From OMIW01 sp044235645 (lineage in GTDB: Bacteria > Bdellovibrionota_C > UBA2361 > OMIW01): a stretch of 64,000 nucleotides of DNA. Positions 45,105 to 54,123 of this stretch are shown in pieces. Every line of letters starts with the position of its first letter. The stretch's first letter is position 1. The translations under genes and the position numbers were made by a program. The notes beneath the pieces were generated by a model that was given only the letters and a program-made list of their open reading frames with translations, did no database searches and was not told the origin of the DNA. Location of the stretch: the NCBI GenBank assembly GCA_044235645.1, contig JBIIHQ010000008.1:1-64000 (forward strand), given 5' to 3'.

Positions 45105-46139
45105 CTAAGCCGAACGGTCGAATTCACCTCGAAACGTCTCTTCAAGGGCGCGAATGACCGAAAAGTGAGGGGTGTATCCCAGTCGCGCACACGCTCGTGA
45201 AATGTTGAAATAGTGATCGGTGCTCATTTCTTTAACCAAAAACGTGGTTAAGGGGGGCTCCGGGTGGGTTGGAAGAAGTCGACAAATTCCCTCGACGACC
45301 GCGGCAACCCCAAAGGCAATTGTGGCATCTATCCTTCGCGTTAATCGACCGATACCAGCGCGCGAGAGAACCTCATCAATGAATGCCCACAGCCCGACTG
45401 GCTCTCCCTGTGAAATGAAAAACACTTCTCCCGAGAGGGAAGGATCAGACTCAAGGGCCGTAAGCGCGCATAAATGGGCCGCGACACAATCATCGATGTA
45501 ACTCACATCGACGAGGTTTGTCCCTCGCCCGATGATCGGAAGCCGACCTTTACGGGCACGGTCAAGAATCGTCGGTATCAGATTGGTATCACCGGGGCCA
45601 AAGATGAGGTGCGGGCGGAGCGAGATGGTCTTCACGACCCCTTTACCTCCGCGTAATCGGACCTCCCTTTCTGCAACCGCCTTCGTCTCTGGATACCATG
45701 CCCGGTATCGGCCCGGATAGGGAATGCTCTCATCAACTCCCCTCAGATCCTCATCTCCCGCCACCACGCTCGGGGAGCTGGTAAAGATAAAGTAAGGACA
45801 ACCCGCGCGCTCACACGCATCCAGAAGTCGACGGGTAGCGACTACATTTGCCCGAAAAAAATCATCATAAGCGCCCCACATCTCAACATGAGCGGCTGTG
45901 TGAAATACAGCGTGAGCACCGACGAGTACCTCCGTGAGCGGAAGTCCCTCTCCAGTGAGATCGCACCGATATGAGCAGATTCCCTCCTGCTCAAGATCGA
46001 GAACTGCGCGTCGTGATATCGACAAGACATCGAATCCTGCTCGGTGTAATGCCCGGCACAGCGCTTTTCCTACGAAGCCGCTTCCACCCGTCACGACAAC
46101 CCGTTTGCGGTTGATGGATTGGTCACCGTTCGACTTCAC
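45105..46139 (-). CDS. oleD: OleD, 2-alkyl-3-oxoalkanoate reductase (olefin pathway)
   Basis: About 344 residues from a GTG at 46139 with AAGGGGG upstream; a TTG at 46184 is a weaker alternative. Extended short-chain dehydrogenase: NAD(P)-binding VVVTGGSGFVGKALC, then SSPSVV with the catalytic Ser and YPETKAVAE with Tyr-x3-Lys. In the ole pathway OleD reduces the 2-alkyl-3-keto acid from OleA to a beta-hydroxy acid. By sequence alone it is a 3-beta-HSD-like reductase; the identity rests on following oleBC by 77 bases. Confidence 0.88.
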   Translation of the reverse strand: MKSNGDQSINRKRVVVTGGSGFVGKALCRALHRAGFDVLSISRRAVLDLEQEGICSYRCDLTGEGLPLTEVLVGAHAVFHTAAHVEMWGAYDDFFRANVVATRRLLDACERAGCPYFIFTSSPSVVAGDEDLRGVDESIPYPGRYRAWYPETKAVAEREVRLRGGKGVVKTISLRPHLIFGPGDTNLIPTILDRARKGRLPIIGRGTNLVDVSYIDDCVAAHLCALTALESDPSLSGEVFFISQGEPVGLWAFIDEVLSRAGIGRLTRRIDATIAFGVAAVVEGICRLLPTHPEPPLTTFLVKEMSTDHYFNISRACARLGYTPHFSVIRALEETFRGEFDRSA

Positions 46140-46216
46140 CAAACCCCCTTGATAGCTCCCGAGCCGTCTTGTTCCTCGATCCAACTAAGTGCTTTGAAAA
46201 ACGAAACAATGAAAAA

Positions 46217-48994
46217 TTACGGCCGCTGTTGTTGGGCCCATGTACTGAGTTTATCTCGGAAAATCTTCGCATTGTGCCGACCATCTACGGGAAATGAAGG
46301 ATGAATGAACACCGCTGAAATATCGCCGGTCAAAGAGTTTTCTCGCAACGCATCTCGGACGCGCTCCGACAGCTCTCTCCGCCGTTCGTCGTTTGTGACC
46401 GCCGCACAGTCGCGGGGCTCAACAACTACTCCCGCCCCCCTCTCACCGAGCGAAACCAACGCACTCCGCTGAACGCCCTCAACGGCGTTTACGATCCGCT
46501 CAACCGGTATCGGGCACAGCAATGTCTCGGCGTGAACGACATGGGCAAGTCGGCCACAAAAATATGCCATCCCCGAGGGTGCTATGTACCCCACGTCACC
46601 GAGCGCATGCCATTGCACCCCATTTTCATATCGCTTCGAACTCGTGTCCCCGGCGCCATGGAGATATCCGACACTCACCGTGGATCCAGCGACCCAAAGT
46701 TCGCCAATTTCACCTGGTGCGCAATCGCCACCCCACGCATCAGGGCAGGACGCCGTCCCAAGCGGTTTTACTCGGAGCGATAATCCCGCTACCGGCAAAC
46801 CTATCGGAACTCCATACTGTCCATCGAGTGAAGACTCGTGCGCCTCCTGCTCCCGGACCGCGAATCGTTCGGCCGCGGATATGACCGACACCGGAAGCGC
46901 CTCAGTGGCACCGTAAGGCACCGTAACCTTTCCTTCGGGAATGACCCCCTGAACCTGCGATAGTACCCCGTCAGCGACCGGAGCTCCCGCCAGTAATACT
47001 CGTTTAAGCGAGCGAAACGACCGCCCCTCCCGAGCGGCCCACGCAGCGAGCTTTCCCCATACCGTCGGAGATCCGAACGACGAGGTCACTCCGAAGCGAT
47101 CTATCACGTCACCGAGCTGCGACGGGTCGCATGAGAGCGGCGCACCTGGATCAATCGGTGGTATCACCGCGGTCATCCCCAACGATATATCGAAGAGTGA
47201 GAAGATTGGAAGTATCGGAAGATCAACGTCTCCGGGTGAAAAACCAAATTCAGAGCGGAAAAGCGCCAGCTGAGAAGTGAGCATCTCAGGAGTAAAGAGC
47301 ACCCCCTTAGGAACTCCGGTGCCCCCCGAGGTGTAGGCGATCATCTCAATCCCCGAGCGCTCGACCTCCGGGGCATCCGTCGCCTCAAACTGAGCCTTAA
47401 ATACTCCCGAGGTCCCGGGTAATGGTATAACATCGGAGACGATGCAATGATACCGAACGGTTTGGAATTGTCGGAACCAGAGTGCTCGCAGGGGAAGCAC
47501 CCTGCTTTCGGAGATAACCCCTATCACCCCCGCATCATCAATACATCGCTTCAGATTATCCGGCCCCACTCCCGGGTCAACAAACACCGGGATTCCGCCA
47601 TTGCCGAGGATGGCGAGGGTAAACGACAAGAAATCAACCCCCGGGCTTACTAACATCAACACTCGATCACCGGGAAGCATCCCCCGAGCCGAAAGACCCC
47701 GCCGATACTGCTGAACTAATCGCCAGAGCGCACAGAAACTGGCGGCCTGCGGTTGAGAGTCACTTCCATTCACTTCTCGAGCGGGCACAATCACCGCCGC
47801 CCTTTCCGGAGCGGCAGCTACCGCCGCTCGGACCGCCCCATAGGTGGTGCTCCGCTTCGGTGCCCCTTGTGACACTGTCGCTTTTCGGGTGAGGAACTCT
47901 CGTACCGCTGTTCCGACTCTTTCCGGCTCATCTTCGAGCACCAGATGCGATGCGTGAGGCAGCTCATCAATATCCGCTCGGGGGAAATATCCCCGCATCT
48001 TGCGGAGAAAGCCGGGGTGGAAACAGGGATCCTTCAGCCCCCACATTACCTTCACCGGCTTTTCCGCCAACTGCTTAAGCCCATCCTCAAGATTGAGCTT
48101 CTGACCAAACGAGGGGTGCGCGGAAAAGAAAGGAATATCAGAGACAAAATCCCAAATTGCCTGCCGAGAAAGTACCGTTTCGTAGGGTGCCAGATACCCC
48201 CTCTTTGCCTCGGCTGAGAGAGGATGATACGCGCCTATCGAGGTAGTCAATCGAAGGAAGGTCTTGGTGTATTTGGTGAGGATTTCCCCGATAAATGGCG
48301 ATGCTGCGAGTCGAATGATTCGGGGAAGCTCATCTATCTCACCGAGCGTGGTGTTGAAGTAGACGAGCTTATCAACATCGGCGACCCGTCGCTGCGCGAG
48401 AGCAGTCCCGATAGAGCCTCCCCAGTCGTGCATTACAAGCGAAAATCGCGAGACTCCGAGCTGTTTAAGCAGCTCGTCGAGGTGGTCAACACGGTCTTGC
48501 GCGCGAAAGACATGCCCCGGAGTCCGCTCCGAGAGACCACACCCAATATGGTCAGGGACGATCAGTCGAAAAGAATCGCGTAAGGCGCGAACAAGGTGGC
48601 GGAAAAGAAAACACCACGTCGGATTTCCGTGGACCATCACAACCACCGGTCCCGAACCCTCATCAAGATAATGCATTCGGTATCCACCCACCAACCGGAC
48701 GTGCGAGTTTAGCCCCTCGAGAGCATATCGAAGACTCGGGTTGTCGACAGTGAGTGATTCGACACTGGGACTGTGCTGGACTTCGCGAGATGCCTCTTGG
48801 TCGGATTGTTCACCTCCTGCCTGACGAGCCCCTTTGACCCGAGACGCTGCGGTTTTCCCGGCACGACGTTTTTTCGTTTCAGAGACCTCTGACACACCCC
48901 CCCCTTCACTCGCTTCTCTCGGACTGCTCCCTGCCTCACGAGAGACCTCTCCCCCAGATCCAGCCCGTGCTACGACGCTCTTTCGCGCTACCAC
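46217..48994 (-). CDS. oleBC: OleBC fusion: beta-lactone decarboxylase and beta-lactone synthetase
   Basis: 925 residues. A low-complexity N-terminus (1-85) precedes an alpha/beta hydrolase of the haloalkane-dehalogenase type (about 95-370), with VHGNPTW and nucleophile Asp190 in HDWGG: OleB, which decarboxylates beta-lactones to olefins. A linker (about 370-400) leads to an AMP-ligase-fold domain (about 400-925) with YTSGGTGVPKG: OleC, which makes the beta-lactone from the beta-hydroxy acid with ATP. Overlaps oleA by seven bases. A variant of the dispersed motif is read through in the N-terminal extension (48878-48898). Confidence 0.9.
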   Translation of the reverse strand: MVARKSVVARAGSGGEVSREAGSSPREASEGGGVSEVSETKKRRAGKTAASRVKGARQAGGEQSDQEASREVQHSPSVESLTVDNPSLRYALEGLNSHVRLVGGYRMHYLDEGSGPVVVMVHGNPTWCFLFRHLVRALRDSFRLIVPDHIGCGLSERTPGHVFRAQDRVDHLDELLKQLGVSRFSLVMHDWGGSIGTALAQRRVADVDKLVYFNTTLGEIDELPRIIRLAASPFIGEILTKYTKTFLRLTTSIGAYHPLSAEAKRGYLAPYETVLSRQAIWDFVSDIPFFSAHPSFGQKLNLEDGLKQLAEKPVKVMWGLKDPCFHPGFLRKMRGYFPRADIDELPHASHLVLEDEPERVGTAVREFLTRKATVSQGAPKRSTTYGAVRAAVAAAPERAAVIVPAREVNGSDSQPQAASFCALWRLVQQYRRGLSARGMLPGDRVLMLVSPGVDFLSFTLAILGNGGIPVFVDPGVGPDNLKRCIDDAGVIGVISESRVLPLRALWFRQFQTVRYHCIVSDVIPLPGTSGVFKAQFEATDAPEVERSGIEMIAYTSGGTGVPKGVLFTPEMLTSQLALFRSEFGFSPGDVDLPILPIFSLFDISLGMTAVIPPIDPGAPLSCDPSQLGDVIDRFGVTSSFGSPTVWGKLAAWAAREGRSFRSLKRVLLAGAPVADGVLSQVQGVIPEGKVTVPYGATEALPVSVISAAERFAVREQEAHESSLDGQYGVPIGLPVAGLSLRVKPLGTASCPDAWGGDCAPGEIGELWVAGSTVSVGYLHGAGDTSSKRYENGVQWHALGDVGYIAPSGMAYFCGRLAHVVHAETLLCPIPVERIVNAVEGVQRSALVSLGERGAGVVVEPRDCAAVTNDERRRELSERVRDALRENSLTGDISAVFIHPSFPVDGRHNAKIFRDKLSTWAQQQRP

Positions 48995-50067
48995 TCAACC
49001 CCCCAAAAGAGCGAATTCAGCCCACTTCCGAAACCCGTGCAAACGACCTTATCCCCCTTCTGGATACCGCGCGCCTTACCCCCGAGAACCAGAGCCGCTG
49101 GCAGGGCCGCCGAGATCATGTTGCCGTACTCCTGATAAATGGAAAATTCTTTGTGAAAGTCGAGACCCAGCTCCTTGTAAAAGGCCTCATTAACCTGCTT
49201 TCCAACCTGGTGGCAAAACACGTGTTTCACATCATCACGTGACCAGCCGAGGATTTCTGCGGCCATCGGCCACGTTTGCCCCCCTACTTTCGCTGCCGCC
49301 GATATCAACTTGCTCGACTCCGTATGCATGAGGGGCTGACTTGGAAAAAGTTCCTCAAGGGTTCCCGTCACACAGAAATCCCCATTACCAGTGCATAGGT
49401 CGGTATGCTCAGTAGCCGAGAGCCCCGCTCCCCCGAGAAACCGATGCCCATCCCCGTTGCTGTATCGTTCGTGACACACTCCGAAAACGACTGCTCCAGA
49501 TCCCAAAGTGAAAACCGGGACCACTTTCAGAAGGTCCTCGCGTGAAATACGATCAATTTCACGCCGCAACATCCGGGAATTAGATTCCACTATCAAACTC
49601 GGCACTTCGGGCGATACCACTAATGCCGCCCGAGCGATCCCCGACTCGATCATAGTTGATGCGAGCATTAACCCATTCGAGAATCCGATACAGGCGTTGG
49701 TCACATCAAAGGCCATCACCCGCGGTGAGAGACCCAGCTTCTTGTGAATAATGCAGGCCGTCGATGGCTCAAAGAGATCCCTACTTACTGAACAGCTGAT
49801 CAGCACATCGACCTTGTCGATCGGAAAGTTGCCATCACCGAGCAACCGCTCAATCGCTTCCACCCCCACATCGCTGGGTAGCGTCTCTCGGCTCCACATG
49901 AATCGAGATGAAACGCCTGAGAGCCTCTCAAGGGTGCCTTTGGGTATGCCAAACCGGTCGTAAACCTCGATTATTTCGTCCTCAATTTCAGCGGAAGTCA
50001 CCTTCGTCGGGGGCTGAACGAATTCACACTTATCGACAACCACCTGAGAGTATTGAAATGCGACCAT
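48988..50067 (-). CDS. oleA: OleA, thiolase-fold acyl-CoA condensing enzyme
   Basis: 359 residues. KAS III-like thiolase fold: catalytic Cys126 in FDVTNACIGFSNG, His in VFCHQVGKQVNEAF and Asn in YQEYGNMISAALP complete the triad. OleA performs the non-decarboxylative Claisen condensation of two fatty acyl-CoAs head to head, giving a 2-alkyl-3-keto acid. Chain length and branching cannot be read here. AGGCGGA precedes the ATG, and a promoter lies 80-110 bases upstream. Confidence 0.93.
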   Translation of the reverse strand: MVAFQYSQVVVDKCEFVQPPTKVTSAEIEDEIIEVYDRFGIPKGTLERLSGVSSRFMWSRETLPSDVGVEAIERLLGDGNFPIDKVDVLISCSVSRDLFEPSTACIIHKKLGLSPRVMAFDVTNACIGFSNGLMLASTMIESGIARAALVVSPEVPSLIVESNSRMLRREIDRISREDLLKVVPVFTLGSGAVVFGVCHERYSNGDGHRFLGGAGLSATEHTDLCTGNGDFCVTGTLEELFPSQPLMHTESSKLISAAAKVGGQTWPMAAEILGWSRDDVKHVFCHQVGKQVNEAFYKELGLDFHKEFSIYQEYGNMISAALPAALVLGGKARGIQKGDKVVCTGFGSGLNSLFWGVEW

Positions 50068-50144
50068 GTTCCGCCTGTGTCAAAAAGAGCAATTCTACTG
50101 GGCGAGGGCTGACTCCTCACGATTCCCGTCCAAGCAAGCCTTAT

Positions 50145-50174
50145 AGTATATCGAACCTCTGCCGCCAAATCCAA
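50145..50174 (-). promoter_or_regulatory. Probable promoter of the ole operon
   Basis: On the minus strand TTGGAT (50174-50169) and TATACT (50150-50145) are 18 bases apart, about 77 bases before the oleA start. Confidence 0.45.
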
Positions 50175-50228
50175 TTCGATAGCAACCTCCCCGTCCTCCC
50201 CTCTTTTGGCGAAACCGTTTGTGCCAGA

Positions 50229-50241
50229 GGTGTCAGAGACC
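50229..50241 (+). repeat. Dispersed REP-like motif, copy C
   Basis: Exact GGTGTCAGAGACC in the gap between the kinase-like gene and oleA, 13 bases beyond the former's stop. Followed by CCGTGG. Confidence 0.6.
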
Positions 50242-50253
50242 CCGTGGACGACT

Positions 50254-51399
50254 CTATCGAGTCGGAGCCATCCGCTCGATAACATCACTTAGCTCTTCTT
50301 GCCCCTCGAGGTACGCACTGGCAATCGCAAACTGGCATCGGGCTCGAACAAGGTTGTGTCGCTCGTACGAAACTCGAAAGTAACGGTCTCCGGAGAGATA
50401 GTCGGTAAGGAACCGCACTCCTAATGTGAAGCTAATCAACCATGGCATCTTGCCTAATGCTTTGAACTCATCCTCAGAAAAATATTCGTCGCCCACTCCG
50501 GCCAGGAATCCACGAGTCCCAGCCTGAAGGAAATCCCATTCAATCGGGGGAACTTTCTCCAGAATTTCATCTTCCGAGCACCGAACCCCAATCTGACGAG
50601 CAAAATCTCCATAATCATACAAAGGGGAGCCTGGCATGACCGTATCTAAATCGATAACACATCGGGCTACCCCCGATTCTCTGTCGAATAGCACGTTGTT
50701 AAGCTTTGTATCTCCGTGAGTAATTCGCACCCGGGCGGGGTTTGTCAGCAAAAAACTTAAAGATAATCCTCTCTCGCTTGACTGATGAGCGTAGGACAAC
50801 TCCTCTGCAGCCTCTTTTGCCCGCTCCTGTGGCGCATCCTTCTCTGCCGCCCAAAGAGCAGTGAACCTACCTGCGATGTTCTGAAATCCCGGCAGTGAAA
50901 GGTGAAGCGATGTCGCTGACAAAGTCGTGAGCTCTCGGAGGAACGAGCCAAACGCTCGGCCTCCCTCGAAAGCGCATTCAGGGCTTGGACAAACATTATG
51001 GGCAACGGCACCCTCAATGAAACGATAGGTGCGCCAAATCCCCCCTTCCTCGTCCCTCTTCCAGTACCGTCCGGAAGATGATGTCAGACTATTTGGGCTT
51101 TCATAATCTTTTTGCTGCTTGACCTCGAGAAGTTCTAAAGCATCATAATTATAGGAGCCACTATTTCGCAGATGGCGGGTTATTCGCTCAATATTTTCTA
51201 GCACGAGCACTCCATCAGGGAAGACAGTTGGATTGATTCGCTGGTGGACGTATTGCACCATTCGTCCACGTACATCCACTGTCGACAACCATGTTTCGTT
51301 AATATGCCCTTGCGTGATTGGGCTAAGTTCCTTTATTTCACCCTCGTGAATAAAGCAGCTCACGAACCGGGCCACTTTTGCTCGAGATGTCGTTGCCAT
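50254..51399 (-). CDS. Phosphotransferase (APH/NahK-like sugar kinase)
   Basis: 381 residues. The kinase fold has ITQGHINETW near the N-terminus, the Brenner motif RITHGDTKLNNVLFD with catalytic Asp, and VIDLDTVMPGSPLYDYGDFAR with the metal-binding Asp. Close to N-acetylhexosamine 1-kinase and aminoglycoside phosphotransferase-type enzymes; a sugar is the likeliest substrate. GGGAGGG precedes the ATG. Upstream of oleA in the same direction but separated by the promoter and motif. Confidence 0.85.
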   Translation of the reverse strand: MATTSRAKVARFVSCFIHEGEIKELSPITQGHINETWLSTVDVRGRMVQYVHQRINPTVFPDGVLVLENIERITRHLRNSGSYNYDALELLEVKQQKDYESPNSLTSSSGRYWKRDEEGGIWRTYRFIEGAVAHNVCPSPECAFEGGRAFGSFLRELTTLSATSLHLSLPGFQNIAGRFTALWAAEKDAPQERAKEAAEELSYAHQSSERGLSLSFLLTNPARVRITHGDTKLNNVLFDRESGVARCVIDLDTVMPGSPLYDYGDFARQIGVRCSEDEILEKVPPIEWDFLQAGTRGFLAGVGDEYFSEDEFKALGKMPWLISFTLGVRFLTDYLSGDRYFRVSYERHNLVRARCQFAIASAYLEGQEELSDVIERMAPTR

Positions 51400-51678
51400 G
51401 GATTACCCTCCCTTTTCGACCTATCGGGGAAGAGTACCTGATTTGGTCCGTCGTTACCACGCATCACGATTGATATTAGCGAAGCTCCCCTGAAGCGATC
51501 GAAAACCCCTCAAGTTTTGGTCACGGAGATACGAATATGAGGGCTTTCTCGAGAGGAGTATCGGTATCGAGATACTAGAAAACTAAACTTCGTACGCAAG
51601 AAACCAGAGGGACAGTTTCTTTCAGTGGTGAAATCCGCTGGAAACCTGATACGGAATCTCTCTCAGAGGAAGGATGAT
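51400..51678. other. Divergent gap
   Basis: About 280 bases between the kinase and the DUF2007-like gene; AT-rich near 51560-51600. No clear promoter pair was recognised. Confidence 0.3.
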
Positions 51679-51984
51679 ATGAAAACAACTCTTGTGATTG
51701 CAGCTACCTCCGACCGTCTCGAGGTTGATCGAATGTATCGATTGTTGAGAAAACGGGGAATTTCTGCTTCGGTTGAATCGCGGACCATTTCTTTCGACGG
51801 TCAATCAGCGGAGGGATACCGATTGCGAGTCCCCTCAGAGACGGTTGACAGAGCTCGGATCGAACTCTCTGGCTTAATTATCATGTCGAAGGTGCTAACA
51901 CCTGATCTCGAAGATTCCCTCGTCTCTGACACCCCGCCGAAACACGTTCTGAGCTTGGTCGATAAAAGAGAGGCTTTTGATTAA
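51679..51984 (+). CDS. DUF2007-like small protein
   Basis: 101 residues from the ATG at 51679 (AGAGGAAGG site). TTLVIAATSDRLEVDRMYRLLRKRGISASVES and GYRLRVPSETVDRARIEL match the ferredoxin-like DUF2007 pattern (signal-transducing, unknown ligand). The last 30 residues lie beyond the domain and include codons from a copy of the dispersed motif, so the element may have extended the C-terminus. Confidence 0.6.
   Translation: MKTTLVIAATSDRLEVDRMYRLLRKRGISASVESRTISFDGQSAEGYRLRVPSETVDRARIELSGLIIMSKVLTPDLEDSLVSDTPPKHVLSLVDKREAFD
51921..51933 (-). repeat. Dispersed REP-like motif, copy D
   Basis: CGTCTCTGACACC on plus (GGTGTCAGAGACG on minus) within the last 20 codons of the DUF2007-like gene. Confidence 0.5.
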
Positions 51985-52055
51985 TTTGGTAGCCCCTAAA
52001 CAAGGTCAATAGTGCACCTCTGATGGCAGAGGTTGAATTTAGCAAAAGTTATTGT

Positions 52056-53201
52056 CTATCGATCATAGATATCGACGCTTATCATGGCATGATCTGAAGC
52101 ACCTTCAGGTTCCCAAATAACTCCGCCTCTGGGCGTCTCTCCTCTAGTAATAGCCTGAGATAAACGCCAACGATTGATGAGAATATCATCTATCCACTCA
52201 AAGGACGACCGATATTTGAAACTCCCTCTCGGTTTTCCTCTTACGAAACCGCCCTCCAAAACCGAATCAAACCGAATTATTTGCCCTGGCGGTTTTTCAG
52301 GACATACCGCCTCTCCCGCTCGGTCAACGATACAGCCTGCTGAAAAAACCCCAAAATCGTTCTCTTTGCTGTTATGGTTATGATAACCATCCCCACCTCG
52401 ACGAAAATCAACAAGGGATAGTTCACCCCGGATTATTGAATCACTCGCACTTCCTCGACGGCTATTTCTATCACCTACAACTATGAACCAATGATCTATA
52501 CCGAGAAGCTCCGGCAAAAAGTGGCCTTCTGCAAGCCCTCGGAGATGCTGAGCCATTTGCATACGTAAAAGCTCAAACTGCAACCGGCTCGGGTCTCGAC
52601 CTCCTCCATACTTCGATTTAAAATGAATGTTAACTATACTTATCTGCTGGTCACGCCAAGAGAGCTGTACCACTAATGGTCCCCGGCTTAAGCGCTCGAG
52701 CCGATGAGTTGAAAGGACCTTGGGTAGCAAACCACCGGCATACGATACGGCCCTCTCTAATTTAATCCCATCCTCCGAAATCAAAAATCCGCACCTCACA
52801 TCCCCCGGATTCGCGCCACCCAAAACTGATGTGAATTTTTTACCCGTAGCTCGCTCAACAGCTGCTTTTAGCCGATTCAAACCGGCATGACCCCGCTTCC
52901 AAGAACTCCCCACGATCTCCTGCACCGCCAATACCTGGCAGCCAGCATCTTTAATTCGTCGAACAAGGAGTTCCTCTCGAATCTCGAAAGGAATCCTCTC
53001 GCGACCTAACACTCGTTTTGCAACCTCAGTAGGTATCCCATAGTTTGCGAGGTTTTGTGAGCAGACTCTCAATCGGGCGCGAGGCACGAGATTTACATTT
53101 AACGATGATGGTCTTAGTGAAGGACTCGTTTCGGCAGACGATGGGGCAAAAATGCCCGGTATGACCCCAAAAAATATGATAACCACAATTCGACCAACCA
53201 A
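52056..53201 (-). CDS. Exported endonuclease/exonuclease/phosphatase (EEP) family protein
   Basis: 381 residues. TTG start with an AGGGGGAT site. A signal peptide (1-23) then the EEP fold: RVCSQNLANYG, VLAVQEIV (catalytic Glu), IVNIHFKSK, VVGDRNSR (Asp and Asn), DDIL, and the closing EGASDHAMISVDI (Asp-His). Acts on nucleic acids or phosphoester substrates outside the cytoplasm; the substrate is unknown. Cysteine pairs in the middle suggest disulfides. Confidence 0.87.
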   Translation of the reverse strand: MVGRIVVIIFFGVIPGIFAPSSAETSPSLRPSSLNVNLVPRARLRVCSQNLANYGIPTEVAKRVLGRERIPFEIREELLVRRIKDAGCQVLAVQEIVGSSWKRGHAGLNRLKAAVERATGKKFTSVLGGANPGDVRCGFLISEDGIKLERAVSYAGGLLPKVLSTHRLERLSRGPLVVQLSWRDQQISIVNIHFKSKYGGGRDPSRLQFELLRMQMAQHLRGLAEGHFLPELLGIDHWFIVVGDRNSRRGSASDSIIRGELSLVDFRRGGDGYHNHNSKENDFGVFSAGCIVDRAGEAVCPEKPPGQIIRFDSVLEGGFVRGKPRGSFKYRSSFEWIDDILINRWRLSQAITRGETPRGGVIWEPEGASDHAMISVDIYDR

Positions 53202-53393
53202 TCGATCCCCCTAAGCCCTGCGCCGAACTTTATTGAATGTGTAACACGTATTGGATCGATTATCGGATGCATCTGAATCAGTGTTGTGCAACTCTCTCTC
53301 TTTTTTTCGCAAAAATTCGCGGAAACGCGCCCAGGCTTGAAAGTGGTTGAAGGGGTAAATACAAACTCACCCCAAGTGACTGCATGTTACGAT

Positions 53394-53831
53394 TTAAGCC
53401 ACTCTGCCCCCCCCCCCAGCGGAACCTTTGCGAACCTTTTGAAGTCTCGTCACTTTTGGCGATTGCAAACCGGCCCTCAAATAGTCGGCATCGATACCAA
53501 GTGCTTCACAAACTGACTCAAAAGAGAATATGTAGTCATTATCGAGAGACTCTATCCACCATACGGCTTCGCGATAACGCCTGGCATCATCCCCATGCCC
53601 GAGCGGATGCGAATTCAGTAACACCTGAATCGCATCATACAGGATTGCAATAAAGAGTTCCCGTTCAGGCCCCTGAGCTACCCCCCCGAGTCGCTCGATC
53701 TCCATCGATGCTCGAAGAGGCCCTACCCGTCCTCCGTTCCCCTCGCTGTCAAAAACGCCACTGGTCATGCCCCGTCCACCCCCGCAAACTGGTGAGTACA
53801 TCTCGTTCGGTAATCGCAGCGCGTCAGCCAC
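53394..53831 (-). CDS. Small protein of the 'F-E-x-V-C-E-A-L-x-I-D' family, copy 2
   Basis: Up to 145 residues; the ATG at 53768 (125 residues) has a GGGGTGGACGGGG stretch upstream and may be the true start. ERELFIAILYDAIQVLL, then REAVWWIESLDNDYIFSFESVCEALGIDADYLRAGL, is paralogous to the protein at 8199-8501. The function is unknown; the fold is probably helical, perhaps DNA-binding. The Gly-rich C-terminal tail reads through a run of ten cytosines. Confidence 0.6.
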   Translation of the reverse strand: MADALRLPNEMYSPVCGGGRGMTSGVFDSEGNGGRVGPLRASMEIERLGGVAQGPERELFIAILYDAIQVLLNSHPLGHGDDARRYREAVWWIESLDNDYIFSFESVCEALGIDADYLRAGLQSPKVTRLQKVRKGSAGGGGRVA

Positions 53832-54123
53832 ACTTCTTCGCGAACCGAATTCTCTGTGAAGATAAGATTCACCTCCCCGAGGGTAGGCAACAACTTATTT
53901 CCAAAACTGCGTTGCTTTCACACAGTATCCGGGGATGCCTTTCAACCAAAGCTCGCGGCATTCATGACCTGCACGAATAACGGTATATTATCTCTTTTTT
54001 CGGTTTCAATCGGCTCAATTCCCCCTTCAAACTACCTCTTTATTCCTCGCCCCCCGCGGAGCCACCGAAGATTGCGGAACAAAAAGGCTGTTCGCATGAG
54101 TGTGGACGTCTCTCAAAGCACGC
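53832..54123. other. Gap upstream of the small protein and after the RAYT gene
   Basis: About 290 bases. No motif copy, hairpin of note or gene was recognised. Confidence 0.3.

Noticed and set aside
44912..45190. 92-residue minus-strand frame in the gap after oleD
   Set aside because: Its only start lies inside oleD in another register and no ribosome binding site was seen; could be chance.
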